Below, piece after piece: positions 1 through 6,088 of a DNA stretch of 23,109 bases. Positions within the stretch are counted from its first letter, which is position 1, and each line of letters opens with the position of its first letter. The notes under the pieces are model-generated. The model did not search any database, was not told the origin of the DNA, and saw only the letters and a list, made by a program, of their open reading frames with translations. Origin of the DNA: a virus; IMG/VR virus record IMGVR_UViG_3300042294_005067, positions 1 to 23,109 of that record; one strand, given 5' to 3'. The translations under genes were made by a program, and so were the position numbers.

Positions 1-204
1 TATCAAGACATTGAATGTATCGAATCAATTGATACATCTAACCCAATTATGGCAGCACTAGATGGTAATGCTATTGAATTTTATGGTTTACTTGAAAAAC
101 CAGAATCTAATATGAATAATTTTCAAGATTTACCTTTTGAAGATATTGATTTAGATCTTGTTGATAATAATATTGAAATGTTTCGTTTAATTAATAATTT
201 ATAA
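1..204 (+). CDS. C-terminal end of an unidentified protein (5' truncated)
   Basis: An open frame enters from the left edge and stops at TAA 202-204, giving 67 residues with no start in view. The tail is acidic and Asn-rich, with an internal QDLPFEDIDLDL stretch and the end EMFRLINNL. I do not recognise a family. The next gene starts 3 bases after the stop, so it is probably part of the same operon. The upstream sequence is needed to name it. Confidence 0.6.
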   Translation, partial: YQDIECIESIDTSNPIMAALDGNAIEFYGLLEKPESNMNNFQDLPFEDIDLDLVDNNIEMFRLINNL

Positions 205-207
205 GTT

Positions 208-444
208 ATGAATATGTTAAGTTTATATGATTACCTAGGTTATGCCGCAGGTAATGAATTAGGTAAAGAAGTAGCTGAAGCAGCTGCCAAAGCAAACGTA
301 GGATATAAATTACGTGAAGTATCAAACCCAAAATATACAGGTAAAGTAATGCTTTATCCTGAAGATTTTTTAACGGAATTTTTTAAATCGAAACAACCAA
401 AAGTAGTATCACCATCTTATGAAGATGATGAATTACCTTTCTAA
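208..444 (+). CDS. Small phage protein with an SSB-like acidic C-terminal tip
   Basis: This is a 78-residue protein with no family I can name. The N-terminal half (LYDYLGYAAGNELGKEVAEA) looks helical and is followed by a basic middle part. The last residues are EDDELPF, the same kind of acidic-plus-Pro-Phe tip that ends bacterial SSB proteins (DDDIPF in E. coli) and recruits their partner proteins. The ATG at 208 directly follows the previous stop; a second in-frame ATG at 214 is an alternative start. There is no Shine-Dalgarno. Role unknown; possible mimicry of the SSB tail is inference. Confidence 0.7.
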   Translation: MNMLSLYDYLGYAAGNELGKEVAEAAAKANVGYKLREVSNPKYTGKVMLYPEDFLTEFFKSKQPKVVSPSYEDDELPF

Positions 445-445
445 T

Positions 446-589
446 ATGACTAAACAAGAATTCGAACATCAACGTTCAGTATGGAAATACGAATGGTACA
501 ATCATTGGAGACTTCTAGATATTGATTTTGAAGCTTATATGTTGATGAAAGGATTATCAAAAGAAGAATATAATAAATTAAATAATTAA
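446..589 (+). CDS. Very small Trp/Tyr-rich protein, unknown
   Basis: This 47-residue open frame starts one base after the preceding stop and ends two bases before queC. It therefore exactly fills what would otherwise be a 147-base hole in a tightly packed operon, which is the main reason to call it. The protein is rich in aromatic and charged residues (VWKYEWYNHWR) and ends in a helix-like segment with KGLSKEEYNKL. No family recognised and no membrane segment seen. Confidence 0.6.
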   Translation: MTKQEFEHQRSVWKYEWYNHWRLLDIDFEAYMLMKGLSKEEYNKLNN

Positions 590-591
590 TT

Positions 592-1431
592 ATGGCAAAA
601 CATGTAGTAGTTAGTCTTAGTGGAGGGATGGACTCCTCAACATTGTTGCTTCGTTGCTTGAAAGAATACGATACCGTAACAGCACTCTCATTTGACTATG
701 GTCAAAAACATAAAGTTGAGCTTGAACGCGCTCAATCATTGGTAGATTATATTAATTCTTCCTACTCTCCAATTCGTTATCGTCAAATTCAATTAAATGG
801 ATTATCCGACCTATTAAACTCAGCTTTAGTAACAGGTGGAGATGAAGTACCTGAAGGACATTATGCTGAGGAAAACATGAAAGCAACAGTTGTTCCAAAT
901 AGAAATAAAATATTTGCTTCAATTGTACAAGCAGTTGCACTTTCAATTGCTGATGAAACAGATGAGCAATGTGACATTGCTTTAGGAATCCATGCAGGTG
1001 ATCATGCAATTTATCCTGATTGTAGACAAGAATTTCGCGATGCAGATGATGCAGCATTTAGAATTGGAAATTGGGGTTCTGAAAAAGTAGGTTATTTTAC
1101 ACCATATCTTGAAGGTGATAAATTTACTATCTTGCAAGATGGAGAAGTATTGTGTGATGAATTAGGTTTAGATTTTAATGAAGTATACAAACGTACAAAC
1201 ACTTCATACAAACCAATCTTTCTTAATTTAGCATTTGTAAACAATGAAGATGAAATAGTTGATTGTTCTGATTGGTTTTCTGATTACAAATCAGCATCGT
1301 CTGTTGAACGTGTAGAAGCGTTTATTAAATTAGGTCGTCCTGATCCTGTAGCTTATGCTGATGAAACAGGTCCTGTAACTTGGGAACATGTAGTAACCGA
1401 AGTATCTAAAGTATTAGCTAGCCATGAGTGA
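592..1431 (+). CDS. queC: QueC-like 7-cyano-7-deazaguanine (preQ0) synthase lacking zinc cysteines
   Basis: QueC enzymes use ATP and ammonia to turn 7-carboxy-7-deazaguanine (CDG) into preQ0. The 279-residue protein has the N-type PP-loop SGGMDSST (10-17), VPNRN (101-105) and the QueC signature YPDCRQEF (141-148). The C-terminal VERVEAFIKLGRPDP (238-252) also matches the family. Typical QueC binds zinc through a Cys in a TCY/SCY motif and three in CGxCxxC. Here the aligned residues are Ser205 (TSY), Asp231, Ser234 and Ser237, with an insertion of about 20 residues between them, so the site is gone. The gene starts 2 bases after the previous stop and overlaps the next gene by 8. Product identity is good; whether it makes preQ0, the amide intermediate or something else is open. 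Confidence 0.9.
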   Translation: MAKHVVVSLSGGMDSSTLLLRCLKEYDTVTALSFDYGQKHKVELERAQSLVDYINSSYSPIRYRQIQLNGLSDLLNSALVTGGDEVPEGHYAEENMKATVVPNRNKIFASIVQAVALSIADETDEQCDIALGIHAGDHAIYPDCRQEFRDADDAAFRIGNWGSEKVGYFTPYLEGDKFTILQDGEVLCDELGLDFNEVYKRTNTSYKPIFLNLAFVNNEDEIVDCSDWFSDYKSASSVERVEAFIKLGRPDPVAYADETGPVTWEHVVTEVSKVLASHE

Positions 1432-1717
1432 TGGAATTACAGAAGCTCGTAGAGGTACTTATTTTGAAAACGACAAATACGACAAGAGTATAATTAATTG
1501 GGAACTACATCAAAAAATGAATACTAAAAAATCTAAAATAGATAAAGAATTTAAAGACTTTAAACATATGCCTAATCAAAAATGGCACAAATATGTTAGT
1601 TTTATTAAATCGGGAGTGCGTATCTTAGGATACGCATTTCTTCCATTTAATTTGGTTGTTGCAACAATTATTCTTATATTTAGTGAAATTATTGGAATTA
1701 TAGAAGAACTAGTATGA
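1424..1717 (+). CDS. Small single-pass membrane protein, unknown
   Basis: 97 residues. The first ~60 are hydrophilic and Lys-rich (NTKKSKIDKEFKDFKHM), and the C-terminal third, about residues 67-92, is a continuous hydrophobic stretch that should cross the membrane, ending in EELV. There is no signal peptide, so the topology is probably N-in with a C-terminal anchor. The start ATGAGTGA overlaps the queC stop by 8 bases, a geometry that recurs in this window. It sits inside the deazaguanine cluster, but nothing in it points to that pathway. Confidence 0.7.
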   Translation: MSDGITEARRGTYFENDKYDKSIINWELHQKMNTKKSKIDKEFKDFKHMPNQKWHKYVSFIKSGVRILGYAFLPFNLVVATIILIFSEIIGIIEELV

Positions 1718-1914
1718 TAAGAAAACGCCACAAACCAATTCAACCTGAAACATATGTTGTTGTTGATAAAAATGGTAGAGCATTTATTGGATTAAAAGGT
1801 GGTTACCCCGAATACTCGGATGATTGGTCTGAAGCCAAACCATTATTTATAGAAAATACAGAAATGTTACTCCGTGAACACGGAACAGAGTTAATTAAAG
1901 AATCAGAATTATGA
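1714..1914 (+). CDS. Small conserved-looking phage protein, unknown
   Basis: 66 residues, joined to its neighbours by 4-base ATGA overlaps on both sides, which argues for translation as part of the operon. The N-terminus is basic (IRKRHKP). The middle, YVVVDKNGRAFIGLKGGYP, suggests a short beta hairpin with a Gly-rich turn. The C-terminus is acidic and helical. No family recognised and no membrane segment. Confidence 0.65.
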   Translation: MIRKRHKPIQPETYVVVDKNGRAFIGLKGGYPEYSDDWSEAKPLFIENTEMLLREHGTELIKESEL

Positions 1915-2297
1915 CAAAAGAAGAATTTATAGTTTATGTAAAAGCTATTATCGATATGGAAATCGAAACAGCTAAAAGAACAAATCCTATCTTTCCTAAA
2001 GATGAAAGATACAAAACAGCAGAAGGATTAAAAGAATTTGTTTCTGACCCTACAGTAGTATCTCAGGAACCACAGTATGAATTGATTGGTGCACTTAAAC
2101 TTATTGAAGAAGCATTGAATAAGGTTAACCAACCCCTACCTCAACCTGCACCATTTTATCCAATTTCTCCTAATTTAAATCCTCCATATATTCCAAGTAT
2201 TGGAGTCCCTAATACATCCCCAGATTGGACTTATCGTCCTGAACATCAACCTTATTACACAGTTACTTGTACAACTAACACAACACAACAAAAATGA
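1911..2297 (+). CDS. Unknown protein with a Pro/Tyr-rich C-terminal tail
   Basis: 128 residues. The N-terminal ~75 residues look helical and soluble (TKEEFIVYVKAIIDMEIETA; GALKLIEEALNKV). From about residue 77 the protein changes to a low-complexity tail rich in Pro, Tyr, Asn and Thr (LPQPAPFYPISPNLNPPYIP), which is likely disordered. The gene has 4-base overlaps with both neighbours. The N-terminal part may be a small folded domain with the tail as a linker or binding segment; no function can be assigned. Confidence 0.65.
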   Translation: MTKEEFIVYVKAIIDMEIETAKRTNPIFPKDERYKTAEGLKEFVSDPTVVSQEPQYELIGALKLIEEALNKVNQPLPQPAPFYPISPNLNPPYIPSIGVPNTSPDWTYRPEHQPYYTVTCTTNTTQQK

Positions 2298-2539
2298 AAC
2301 AACTTTGGTATTTTACAGCAGATTGGTGTGCACCATGTAAAGCACTAGGACCTACTATGAATAGAGTGTCTGAACAAATTTCAGTTAATAAAATTAACAT
2401 TGACTACGAAGCAGATGTAGTACAAAAATATGGAGTAAGAAATATCCCAACAGTAATACTCGTGGAAAACGGACAAGAAGTTCGTAGATTCAGTGGAAAT
2501 AGAAGTTATAATGATGTAATGAATTTTATTAATGGGTAG
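2294..2539 (+). CDS. Thioredoxin-like protein (CAPC active site)
   Basis: Thioredoxins reduce disulfides in the cytoplasm through a CxxC pair. This 81-residue protein has the pair as WCAPC (Cys12, Cys15), preceded by the FTADW strand, and the cis-proline motif NIPTVIL near residue 52. It then has a GQEVRRFSG hairpin and a final helix. It is shorter than the usual ~105 residues and lacks the first helix and strand, closer to compact phage forms. It overlaps the upstream gene by 4 and the QueD-like gene by 8 bases. It could support ribonucleotide reductase or keep the iron-sulfur enzyme QueE reduced; both are inference. Confidence 0.9.
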   Translation: MKQLWYFTADWCAPCKALGPTMNRVSEQISVNKINIDYEADVVQKYGVRNIPTVILVENGQEVRRFSGNRSYNDVMNFING

Positions 2540-2996
2540 TTTTAGATCAACAAAAATATTTGACGGTTATTCAACAGTATTCCGTCAATGGAAAGCAGAA
2601 GGAACACACTGTAGATTTCTTCATGGTTATGGAGTAAGTTTAAAGGTATGGTTTGAAGGTGAACTTGATGAACGTAATTGGGTTTGGGACTTTGGAGGTA
2701 TGAAACGCGCTAAAGGTACTATTGATGGTATGAATCCTAAAGCATGGATGGATTATATGCTTGACCATACTACAATAATTGCTGAAGATGATCCTGAATT
2801 TAATAATTTTAAAGATATGGATGCTCGAGGTATAATTCAAATGAGAGTTATTCCTGGAGTTGGAGCAGAACGTTTTGCTGAATATTTTTACAATAAACTT
2901 AATGAATTTGTTCAAACAGAAACTGATGGTCGTGTAAAAGTAGTACAAGTTGAATTCCGCGAACATGAAAAAAACACAGCATTTTATAAAGGATAA
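2532..2996 (+). CDS. queD: QueD-like / 6-pyruvoyltetrahydropterin synthase family protein
   Basis: QueD converts dihydroneopterin triphosphate, the FolE product, to 6-carboxytetrahydropterin, the QueE substrate. The 154-residue protein keeps the family order: CRFLHGYG (Cys27 as candidate nucleophile, His31), WVWDFGGMK (50-58), MLDHT (Asp78-His79) and GVGAERFAEYFY with Glu113. Canonical QueD binds zinc with three histidines (AAH and both His of HGH). Here the HGH motif is HGY (Tyr33), and no His is present near residue 16, where VFRQW stands. This looks like a variant subfamily that I believe also occurs in other T4-like phages. The gene lies 2 bases before queE, so pathway membership is likely; the exact reaction is less sure. 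Confidence 0.8.
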   Translation: MGSFRSTKIFDGYSTVFRQWKAEGTHCRFLHGYGVSLKVWFEGELDERNWVWDFGGMKRAKGTIDGMNPKAWMDYMLDHTTIIAEDDPEFNNFKDMDARGIIQMRVIPGVGAERFAEYFYNKLNEFVQTETDGRVKVVQVEFREHEKNTAFYKG

Positions 2997-2998
2997 TT

Positions 2999-3775
2999 AT
3001 GGCACTAGGTAGAATAACAGATTATGATAAAGTTTTACCAATTGTAGAATTGTATCGTTGCGTTCAAAGCGAGGGATCTCGTTTTGGACGTCCAACAATC
3101 GCAGTTCGTACAACAGGTTGTACTCACAGATGTTACTTTGGTGAAGGTGGTTGGTGTGATTCTTGGTATACAAGTATCCATCCCGAAAAAGGTACATTTA
3201 ACTTCAACGATATTATTCGTATTTATGATGAAAACCCTCATATCAAGGAAATGATGTTAACAGGTGGTTCACCTACAATGCATCCTGCACTTGTAAATGA
3301 ATTAACACATTTTGCTCATGAAAGAGGTATTATTATTACTATTGAAACCGAAGGTTCTCATTTCCTCGCTACTGATTTTCCTATATCTCTTATATCGCTC
3401 AGTCCTAAATTTAGTAATAGTGTTCCCGTACTTGGAGTTAAAACGCCTCAAGGAGCGACTGTTGATCAAAAAATGATTGATAAACACAATAAAGATAGAC
3501 TTAAAATTGAAGCTATTAGACTTACTATTGATTATCATGCTGATTATCACTATAAACCAGTGTGGGATGGTACTGAAGAAAATTTAGAGGAAATTGAATC
3601 ATTTAGAGTAGCATTAAATATCCCAAAACATAAAACATTTATTATGCCAGCTGGTGATTCACGTGAAGAACTTATTAAAATGTATCCTCTTGTATTTGAA
3701 ATGTGTGCTGAACAAGGATACAACATGACAGGTAGAGATCACATTATTGCTTACGATACAAAAAGAGGAGTATAA
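2999..3775 (+). CDS. queE: 7-carboxy-7-deazaguanine synthase (radical SAM QueE)
   Basis: QueE rearranges 6-carboxytetrahydropterin into CDG using SAM and a 4Fe-4S cluster. The 258-residue protein opens with the QueE hallmark QSEGSRFGRPTIAVRTTGC, where the family has QGEGxxxGxP. The cluster cysteines are Cys41, Cys45 and Cys53 (GCTHRC then GGWCD). The spacing is CX3CX7C instead of the classic CX3CX2C, a loop insertion of the kind known in QueE. A SAM-binding GGSP follows at 89-92, then TIETEGS and SLSPKFSN. AAAGGA lies 7 bases upstream of the ATG and resembles a ribosome site. The last stop base is the A of the next ATG. Confidence 0.92.
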   Translation: MALGRITDYDKVLPIVELYRCVQSEGSRFGRPTIAVRTTGCTHRCYFGEGGWCDSWYTSIHPEKGTFNFNDIIRIYDENPHIKEMMLTGGSPTMHPALVNELTHFAHERGIIITIETEGSHFLATDFPISLISLSPKFSNSVPVLGVKTPQGATVDQKMIDKHNKDRLKIEAIRLTIDYHADYHYKPVWDGTEENLEEIESFRVALNIPKHKTFIMPAGDSREELIKMYPLVFEMCAEQGYNMTGRDHIIAYDTKRGV

Positions 3776-4173
3776 TGGATTTACTTTCTACACACCCCGT
3801 TAAAAAATCAGACCTAGGTTTCCATGGGAATTTATTTGGTGGTAAACTTCTTTCATGGCTAGATGCTGCACTTGCGGCATACGCCATGGAAAAGTGTAGA
3901 AGTCAAAGTATGATTACTGTTGCTTTAGATAAATGTGTATTTAAAAAACCTGCTAAAGAAAAAAATCTAGTAAAAATATATGCTGAAGTAGAAAGTATTG
4001 GAAATACTTCGGCTACTTTTAGAGTAGAAGCTAGAGCATATAATGTTTTTAGAGGAGATGAATCTACACTACTAGAAACAAAAATGACTTTCGTTAGAGT
4101 AGACGACGAAGGAGTACCTATTAAAATTTCAGAACAAGTAAGAAGAGAATTTCAAGAAAAGAAAAACCAATGA
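3775..4173 (+). CDS. Hotdog-fold acyl-CoA thioesterase-like protein
   Basis: 132 residues with the hotdog thioesterase pattern: HGNLFGGKLLSWLDAA (17-32), then a strand with ITVALDKCVFKKPAKEKN and a strand with FRVEARAYNV. The GG followed by Asp30 on the central helix matches the catalytic region of YciA/ACOT-type acyl-CoA thioesterases, which hydrolyse CoA thioesters in the cytoplasm. It starts at the last base of the queE stop, with GAGGAG just upstream, and overlaps the next gene by 4 bases, so it is co-expressed with the deazaguanine genes. Its substrate cannot be read from sequence; a non-CoA substrate such as a modified base is possible. Fold call is fairly safe. Confidence 0.82.
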   Translation: MDLLSTHPVKKSDLGFHGNLFGGKLLSWLDAALAAYAMEKCRSQSMITVALDKCVFKKPAKEKNLVKIYAEVESIGNTSATFRVEARAYNVFRGDESTLLETKMTFVRVDDEGVPIKISEQVRREFQEKKNQ

Positions 4174-4679
4174 AACCCCAAGTTTTATTTACCGAAACCG
4201 AACTTAAAAATAAAGTAGGCGAAATTGCTTACTCTTTAAACAAAACTAAACACGAACAAGCTCCTGTGTTTATATGTGTTTTAAATGGAGCATTTATGTT
4301 TTTTACGGATTTAGTGAAACACATAAATGAATGCAAAATAGACTTTATACAAGCGAAATCTTACACAGGTACAACGCAGGGTGAGATTAAACTTTTAAAG
4401 GATATTACAACAGATATTAAAGGAAAAAATGTGTATTTAATAGATGATATTTTTGATTCTGGGAATACTATTAGATTTTTGATTAAACATTTAGCTTTTA
4501 AAGAACCTAAATCAATTACTCCTATTACACTATTTAAAAAATGGTATTCACATCATCCTGAGTTAATTTATGGTTTTGAATTACAAGATGAAAGTTGGCT
4601 TATAGGTTATGGTTTAGACGATGAAAAAGGACTTCGCAGAAATCTTAAACATATTGTTGGATTATCAGGAGAAAATTAG
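4170..4679 (+). CDS. Hypoxanthine/guanine-type purine phosphoribosyltransferase
   Basis: These enzymes join a purine base to PRPP to make a nucleoside monophosphate. The 169-residue protein has the family's order: VLNGAFMFFTDL (37-48), KSYTGTTQGEIKLLKDI (63-79, flexible catalytic loop), the PRPP-binding motif YLIDDIFDSGNT (89-100), LFKKW with the purine-contacting Lys near 123-124, and ESWLIGYGLDD (141-151), where Trp143 takes the place of the base-stacking aromatic. Length is normal for HPRT. It is coupled by a 4-base overlap to the thioesterase of the preQ0 cluster. Ordinary purine salvage or activation of a deazaguanine base are both possible; the second is speculation. Confidence 0.9.
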   Translation: MKPQVLFTETELKNKVGEIAYSLNKTKHEQAPVFICVLNGAFMFFTDLVKHINECKIDFIQAKSYTGTTQGEIKLLKDITTDIKGKNVYLIDDIFDSGNTIRFLIKHLAFKEPKSITPITLFKKWYSHHPELIYGFELQDESWLIGYGLDDEKGLRRNLKHIVGLSGEN

Positions 4680-4686
4680 TATATTA

Positions 4687-4696
4687 TATAAAAATA
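4687..4696 (+). promoter_or_regulatory. AT-box TATAAAAATA, candidate late-type promoter
   Basis: The only 23 bases between the phosphoribosyltransferase stop and the coiled-coil gene hold TATAAAAATA, which resembles the T4 late promoter box TATAAATA. Similar boxes occur before the genes at 11408 and 17104. The box ends 6 bases before the ATG, so a transcript started from it would be nearly leaderless. It could instead be an A/T-rich translation enhancer. Confidence 0.3.
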
Positions 4697-4702
4697 AAAG
4701 TC

Positions 4703-5131
4703 ATGAATGTATCTCAAGCATTAAAGCAAAAAAACAAGTTAATTGTTGAATTAAAAAAGCAATACCAAATTGCACAAAAATTTAATTCCCAAGAAGAAGG
4801 GAATGTTAGACGTTATTCGGTGCAAGCCGCATTGGATAAAGCCGCTGAATTAACTTTAGAGTTAACTGCTCTAAAAACCAAAATCCATCTAGCCAACTCC
4901 CCAGTATACGATAAGATTTTTCGTATGGCTGAGTTGAAAAACCGTATTAAAGAATTGAAAAAAATTCCAACGGAAGAAGGAAAAACAGAAGCTAGATTTA
5001 GTTCCGTAGCATCTGTAAAAGAAGTAGAGATTAACATCGCTCAAATTGATGAAATGGTTCAAACATTAGAAGCAAGAATTGAAGAAATTCAAGCTGAATT
5101 GGACATTCATAACGCAACAACACAAATCTAA
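4703..5131 (+). CDS. Coiled-coil protein, DIP1984-like
   Basis: 142 residues, almost entirely helical with long heptad-like runs (QALKQKNKLIVELKKQYQIA; VETHs absent; EINIAQIDEMVQTLEARIEE). The layout of a first helix, a polar segment, a second helix, the turn HLANSPVYDKIF and RMAELKNRIKEL resembles the DIP1984 family, whose role is unknown, but this is a weak match. No catalytic motif or membrane segment is seen. It is preceded by an AT-box and followed by the largest gap in the window, so it may end the upstream operon. Confidence 0.65.
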   Translation: MNVSQALKQKNKLIVELKKQYQIAQKFNSQEEGNVRRYSVQAALDKAAELTLELTALKTKIHLANSPVYDKIFRMAELKNRIKELKKIPTEEGKTEARFSSVASVKEVEINIAQIDEMVQTLEARIEEIQAELDIHNATTQI

Positions 5132-5388
5132 AGTGAGTAGGGAGTGATGATGAGTTAATTTTTGATGTCCTTACAATTCTACTATGAGCCGAATAGCGGA
5201 TAAGTGATAATGATAAGGTACGCCAATCTCAAAATTCAAAAACTCAAAACATCAATCTTCGCGCATTTTCAATAAATTTAAACCTCTTTGAACCCGGACT
5301 AAATTATTGATTCTGATTCGCTCCCCTCATTTTAATTTGGATATCTTAAAGATTATCCATACATTCAAATATAAAATTAATTAGTTAT
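5132..5388 (+). other. 257-base intergenic region before folE
   Basis: This is the longest stretch without a convincing gene. It is less AT-rich than the coding flanks in places (GGATAAG, GCGCATTTTC, GAACCCGGAC, CGCTCCCCTC). Only tiny open frames are present: 12 residues from 5165 and 21 residues from 5210, both without support. I see no tRNA cloverleaf, no CRISPR repeat and no clear terminator with a T-run. An AT-rich box TATAAAATT (5370-5378) lies 10 bases before the folE start. It probably holds a promoter for the folE-polymerase operon and perhaps a structured RNA. Confidence 0.5.
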
Positions 5389-6084
5389 ATGGAAAACAAA
5401 AGACGAAAAAACCACACTGATTTAGAGTGTGTTAAAACAGGTTTCGCTAATGGAGTTGCGCCTGGGTTCCCACTTACCGAAGAACAAAAATGGGATATGG
5501 TTGATAAAGCCGAAAAAGCATATGGTGAATTTCTTACTGCTTTAGGATGTGATTGGGAAAATGATCCAAATTCAATGGAAACTCCTCGACGTGTAGCTAA
5601 AGCTTATGTATTTGATTTATGGGTTGGTCGTTACAATGCAATGTCTGATATTACTTCATTCCCATCAGATGGTTATGATGGTATTGTAATTGAACGAAAT
5701 ATCCCAATTCATTCAATGTGTTCTCACCACCACCAAACAATTGGAGGTGTAGTTCATATTGGTTATGTAGTAGGTAAAGATGGTCAAGTAATTGGATTGT
5801 CGAAATTAAACCGAATTGTAGAATTGTTTGGTCGTAGAGGAGCAATTCAAGAACAATTAACATCTGCTATTCATAATGCTGTAGATAAAATTTGTGAAAA
5901 CAATATTGGTGTTATTGTAACAGTGGTTGCAACTCACAATTGTGTTTCATGTCGTGGTATTAAACACCAAGGTGCATCTATGGTTACAACTAAAGCATCA
6001 GGAGTGTTTATGGACAATAGTAATCAAGCACGCAAAGAATTCTTTGATTCAATCAAAATTAATAACGGAGGACATCAAATTTAA
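5389..6084 (+). CDS. folE: GTP cyclohydrolase I
   Basis: FolE converts GTP to dihydroneopterin triphosphate, the entry step to folate and 7-deazaguanine synthesis. In a phage with queD-like, queE and queC genes the latter is the likely purpose. The 231-residue protein has METPRRVAKAY (63-73), the zinc motif MCSHHH (Cys111, His114), VIGLSKLNRIVELFGRR (134-150), QEQLT (155-158) and HNCVSCRGIKHQG (183-195), where Cys185 completes the zinc site. Unlike QueC and QueD here, the metal ligands are intact. About 25 extra residues precede the core. It is separated from its pathway partners by a coiled-coil gene and the 257-base gap. Confidence 0.95.
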   Translation: MENKRRKNHTDLECVKTGFANGVAPGFPLTEEQKWDMVDKAEKAYGEFLTALGCDWENDPNSMETPRRVAKAYVFDLWVGRYNAMSDITSFPSDGYDGIVIERNIPIHSMCSHHHQTIGGVVHIGYVVGKDGQVIGLSKLNRIVELFGRRGAIQEQLTSAIHNAVDKICENNIGVIVTVVATHNCVSCRGIKHQGASMVTTKASGVFMDNSNQARKEFFDSIKINNGGHQI

Positions 6085-6088
6085 GGTT

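Noticed and set aside
752-1057. Minus-strand open frame of 101 codons inside queC
   Set aside because: It lies fully antisense to a gene with clear QueC motifs and has a repetitive His/Leu-rich composition typical of a reverse-strand shadow.
2640-3550. Several minus-strand open frames opposite the QueD-like and queE genes
   Set aside because: All are antisense to well-supported genes, share no family motif and would be the only minus-strand genes in the window.
5165-5275. Tiny open frames of 12 and 21 residues in the gap
   Set aside because: They have no start context and no coupling to neighbours, and are of a length expected by chance.
5132-5388. tRNA or preQ1-type riboswitch in the gap before folE
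   Set aside because: The C-rich end (GATTCGCTCCCC) first looked tRNA-like, but no acceptor stem, T-loop GGTTC or anticodon arm can be paired. No preQ1 aptamer pattern (short GC stem with an A-rich tail pseudoknot) was found.
5927-6088. N-terminal extension of the MazG-like gene from ATG 5927
   Set aside because: The extension lies inside folE in another frame and adds a shadow-like sequence; the ATG at 6089 sits 4 bases after the folE stop and starts the recognisable protein.
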